From NCBI RefSeq assembly GCF_022581195.2, contig NC_061462.1, positions 11,222,001 to 11,286,000 on the forward strand: a DNA stretch of 64,000 nt, in the 5' to 3' direction. Made by a program: the position numbers and the translations under genes. Below the pieces are notes generated by a model. The model worked only from the letters and a program-made list of their open reading frames with translations, was not told the origin of the DNA and did not search any database. This document shows, piece by piece, positions 60,480-64,000 of the stretch. Origin of the DNA: Helicoverpa zea. Its lineage: Eukaryota > Arthropoda > Insecta > Lepidoptera > Noctuidae. The first letter of the stretch is position 1; every line of letters begins with the position of its first letter.

Positions 60480-61440
60480 TAAAAGTGCATGAACTTTAAG
60501 CTCACTGTTCATTATGAAGTCCACTGTTCATTAAAGTCAACTGTTGATATAAGGACTTTTTAGACAAGTTGCGTCGATGCGTGTATTTACATCGAGTTTA
60601 AATAACTCGATGTAAATACACGCATCAAGTTTTAGTTCGACATATAGTTCACTATTTACTTTGAAAACCATTGTTTATTACATGCACCGATCAGTGCAAT
60701 GCTCACTGTTCAGTATAGTTCTTTCTAAACGGGCTGCGGCACGGGTACTGTTTCGCGAGGTAAAGGCGGTGGCGAGCGCGGTCATAACAATGAAGCATGA
60801 CGACTATACTCTCATCAAGTTTTAGATCACTATTCACTGTTATGTAGAATGTTCACCACATAATATAGTCAACTGTTCAGCATATAAAGTCAATCGTTCA
60901 GCACATGAAGTCAACAGTTCAGCAATTATAACAGACTTTTCATCACGTTAAGTCAAGTGTTCAGCACTTATAGTTTACTGTTCAGCACATATGGTCCATT
61001 GTTCCGCATGTACTCCACTAATTAGCACAAATAGTCCACTGTTCAGAAAACATATTTAACTATTCAGCACATAGTTCATTGATCAGAACACATAGTCCAC
61101 TGATCAGTACATAATGGTTTACTTTCGCCATAAAGACCACTGTTCAGCACTTACAGCTCACTGTTCAGAACACATAGTTCACTGCTCAGCACATAGTGCA
61201 CTGATCAACACACATAGTTCACTGTCCATCAATTATTGTTCACTGTTCACCACACATAGTTCACTGCTCAGCACATAGTGCACTGATCAACACACATAGT
61301 TCACTGTCCATCAATTATTGTTCACTGTTCACCACACATAGTCAACTATTCAGCACATATAGTCCACTGCTCAGCACATGAGGTCCACTGCTCACCACAC
61401 TTCGTCCACCGCTGAGCACACCTCGTCCACATTCCCGCAC
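60480..61440. repeat. degenerate minisatellite of about 20-bp units with an 82-bp higher-order copy
   Basis: Variants of AGTTCACTGTTCAGCACATA recur dozens of times from about 60480, densest from 60840. At 61171 and 61253 a stretch of about 82 bp is repeated almost exactly, showing recent higher-order duplication. It ends where GC content jumps before the last PPCS exon. Confidence 0.85.
60576..60626. repeat. perfect 23-bp hairpin
   Basis: Arms 60576-60598 and 60604-60626 are exact complements (start GATGCGTGTATTTACATCGA) around a 5-base TAAAT loop. It sits inside the minisatellite and is unlike its units. Could be a MITE relic or fold-back; a microRNA precursor would normally be longer with mismatches. 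Confidence 0.8.
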
Positions 61441-61497
61441 TTGTGTGTGGCGCCGCGCCTACTGGTTGGTGAGGTAGAGGCGGCGGCGGCGGACGCA

Positions 61498-63747
61498 TCA
61501 GCGCGGCGAGCGCGGCGGCGACACGGGCTCGCCCGCGTGCCGCATGTGCAGCGCGTGCACGCGGACTATCTCGCACACGATCGACGACTCGATGTCCACG
61601 CCTGGGGAACAGTAACGTTTTGTAGTTGGTTTAGTTCATTGGATCTCTAATGATGTCCTAGCTACGTCGACTGTTCTCATGTAAGGAAATCAGCCAACTG
61701 CGCAGGACATATTATAGTGCACAACCATTTGCGCAGACACAGGTTCACTCACTATTCCTTCACTCTTATAGTCCGATGGGACGGCAATCCGACACGACCG
61801 GAGAGAGATCAGACGCAGGACCAACATTAACGTGCTCTCCGATGCAACTTCCAGGCTCCGGGCTACTTTGTGAAAAGTTTCTAAAACCCACAAAGTTATT
61901 TTGGCCCGTCCCGGGAATTGAACCCGAGACCTCGTGCTCAGCAACCGCGCTTGCGACAGCTAGACCAATGAGGCAGTTGACATAGTTGACATTGTTCGAA
62001 TGTAAATCCCGATCTACATTTAGCCCGTTTCGAACTTCGATACGGCTCCACACTTGGCGTTCGCGCCCTTTCGCGGCCATCGCGCGTTTTCCACGGGCGA
62101 AGTGTAGAGCGGGCATAAGGGGAATGTACATAGCTGTCATGGTATGAACATAGTAATGGATGTACTGAATATGATTCGTTCAGGCTGCCTTCAAGAAAAC
62201 CAGTAGACTTTCTCGGTGGTCACTAAATGGTCTGCAAATGTAACTACACGATTTTTTTTTACCCTGATCACATCGAGGGTTTATGTAGTTTATGTTATTG
62301 AACTTGAGTTTGGACAGTATATCATATTTGAAAATTGAAAATAATTAAAATAACCTATTGCCAAACAAGAGTTTTCTGTTCAGCACTTCTAGTAAAATTA
62401 GAATTCAAAATGATTTTATTTAACTGGCCTATCACGCATTTTTTAAAATAAAATTGGCCAGTTATTACTGAATCCTCAACATCCTTACCGGCATGAACCT
62501 CTTCCCTGGTGAGCACGATCTCCTGCGACACGTCGGGAGACACCAGGATCACGCGGTGGTGCCGGGTTTGCAGCAAGTTAGCCACCACCATCTGGCAACA
62601 CAGATGACATCAGTTTATATACGACTAATTTTTTATTAATATTAGACAGGAGAGAAAAAACTTAATAGAATCTTCAAGGCTGCTGCAGTGGGGATGTGAG
62701 AAATTAATTTAGTGTCTTTAGAGGAAACAATACGATCGACCATATGGTAGCCTTCCTATTCTCTTGTTGTTTGAGTTGGTTAATAAATGATGCGCCCCAA
62801 AAAGAGTGGGGTTGATTTCAATTACTGAAGTTTTTGGTCTCGGAGTAGTCTACTACTATCGTAAAAGGACACAGTAGCCATTTTCTGGAAAACTGATGGA
62901 TTGACAACTTTTTCCTAAATGTACAGCTCACCTTATGCTTATACTTGTCAAGCGCAGCCCTCGCCTTAGGTATGAGCAGGTTCTCATCCGTCTCCAGCTT
63001 GAAGGAGACCACATAAGCTTCAGGCACCCACAGGTTGACGAGGGGAGCCAACATCTTGGGCACTAGGTGCAGTTGGATGATGGGAGCTCCGCAAGCTGAC
63101 TGCATCTTGTGGGTAGGCTGTGGAGACGAGGTATAACGGTGTGATTGTAGAAAGCACATTGTTTTTTTTTATAATGAGGTCTTATCGGTTGTTTGGTATA
63201 ACGCACGGTTTACACGGTGATTCCGCAAACTATGGCAAGCTTGTCACCTAGTAAAAAATAACTGCTTAAGGTGTTTATCCTATTATGTACTTAAGTACCA
63301 TGTATGCGCATCGCGCAATGTTAAAATAGAGGAGGTTTATCAGCAAAAGTACCGAGATATTACTATGTTGTCATAAGCCTATAATGCCCCATGACCAGAG
63401 GCTTTCCTTTCACCATCTTGAAACATCTGTGTCACCCCGCCATCTTTGACGTGTTTGGTTTTGAATCTGATGCCATTTACAAGGATACATCGTGGTCCTG
63501 ACACGCAATAGTCAGCCTAGAAAACTACTCACCACTCTATCCTTAGGTATATAGAAGTCGGACACAGCAGCAGCTAGATACAGCATGGCCCTAGCACCAA
63601 GGTTGGCCAGACACTCGCAGGCAGCGCGCAGCAGCCAGAAGTACTCGGAGACTGTGGTGAACGACACGTGCAGGATCGCACCCGCTGCGTGAGCTGCCTT
63701 GTAGCGGAGGAGAATGGGTGCTAGCACGTCGACGCTGTCTGGTTTCA
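61498..63747 (-). CDS. PPCS: phosphopantothenate-cysteine ligase (PPCS), C-terminal four exons
   Basis: PPCS joins cysteine to 4'-phosphopantothenate in coenzyme A synthesis. Exons in transcript order: 63533-63747, 62932-63117, 62489-62591, 61498-61601, all joins in phase, stop TGA at 61498-61500. Diagnostic segments: MLYLAAAVSDFYIPKDRV, HKMQSACGAPIIQLHLVPKM, YVVSFKLETDENLLIPKARA, and VVANLLQTRHHRVILV followed by LTREEVHAG. These match the animal enzyme's nucleotide- and substrate-binding core and C-terminal dimer region. About 200 of an expected 300 or so residues are here; the N-terminal exon(s) lie beyond 64000. The tail after HALHMRHAG is Pro/Arg/Ser-rich and GC-rich, not a family feature. 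Confidence 0.92.
61745..61985 (-). mobile_element. second tRNA-derived SINE family, in the last PPCS intron
   Basis: On the minus strand the 5' part reads CATTGGTCTAGCTGTCG (A-box region) and GGGTTCAATTCCCGGGACG (B box), followed by AAAATAACTTTGTGGGTTTT and a body ending near 61745. It differs in body and tail from the SINE at 13185, so is a separate family. Confidence 0.8.
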
Positions 63748-63919
63748 CTGGATAATAGGAATAAGAAAAACTCTTACACAATGCGAATTTAAAGGGGCCT
63801 CGACCCCTTATTAGGGTTAGGACTTGATGTTACTTTTGCTTCGTGAGTTTATGATCAAATCTTTGATAGCATTGAATTTTGGAGAAATATTACATATTGA
63901 TGTTTGAAAAATATTTAAA

Positions 63920-64000
63920 ACTAGCTTCTGCCAGCGACTTCGTCCGCGTTAGAGTCGGACTTTGTGCAAACAGAGGAAGAATAAACACCAGCCCCTCCAA
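63920..64000 (+). repeat. start of a retroposon tail fragment at the window edge
   Basis: CTAGCTTCTGCCAGCGACTT matches the opening of the fragment at 8630. It lies in the PPCS intron and is cut by the window end; 63748-63919 shows nothing else. Confidence 0.55.

Noticed and set aside
60576..60626. microRNA precursor
   Set aside because: Perfect complementarity, short arms and a 5-base loop do not look like an animal pre-miRNA.
61346..61650. GC-rich ORFs on both strands around the last PPCS exon
   Set aside because: Shadows of exon 61498-61601 and of the adjoining minisatellite.

Overview
This window is eukaryotic, almost certainly from a moth (Lepidoptera, noctuid-like). Genes are split into short exons with GT-AG introns. 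The intergenic DNA is AT-rich and full of lepidopteran retroposon debris: tRNA-derived SINEs, RTE-type LINE tails, MITEs and fold-back elements. The proteins that can be read are conserved animal families with insect-like sequence. No CRISPR, operon or bacterial signal is present.

Layout. (1) 1-18 kb is gene-dense. It holds the 3' end of an unrecognised plus-strand gene (60-615). Next comes a complete seven-exon EMC2 (ER membrane protein complex subunit 2, TPR protein) on the minus strand (4100 down to 1272). Head-to-head with EMC2 is a six-exon C2H2 zinc-finger gene (5148-18041, about 1,445 aa). Its last intron is 6.2 kb and carries an almost perfect 110-bp tandem array that copies the end of exon 5 together with its splice donor, plus a fold-back element with two nested SINEs and a Harbinger transposase remnant. 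(2) 18-36.5 kb is gene-poor. It contains RTE fragments, MITEs and a composite 1.95-kb terminal-inverted-repeat element with two internal satellites (33463-35410). (3) 36.5-37.4 kb holds a compact single-exon gene for a 55-aa secreted peptide with a TATA box, an initiator and a poly(A) signal. (4) 42.3-47.1 kb holds a nine-exon minus-strand gene whose C-terminus is a TOG domain of the TOGARAM/crescerin ciliary microtubule family. (5) 47.7-61.4 kb is transposon-rich. It includes a 225-bp MITE, a 1.33-kb hAT-like element with an 8-bp target duplication, and a decayed DIRS-like tyrosine-recombinase retroelement with inverted ends (about 53.5-58.65 kb), followed by a minisatellite. (6) 61.5-63.75 kb holds the C-terminal four exons of phosphopantothenate-cysteine ligase (PPCS, coenzyme A synthesis) on the minus strand, running off the right edge.

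The genes do not form a pathway; they are unrelated neighbours. The observations most worth following are the exon-intron tandem array in the zinc-finger gene, the unrecognised secreted peptide, the composite satellite-bearing transposon, and the DIRS-like element. All exon joins were derived by hand from splice motifs, reading phase and family resemblance; no alignment was run.
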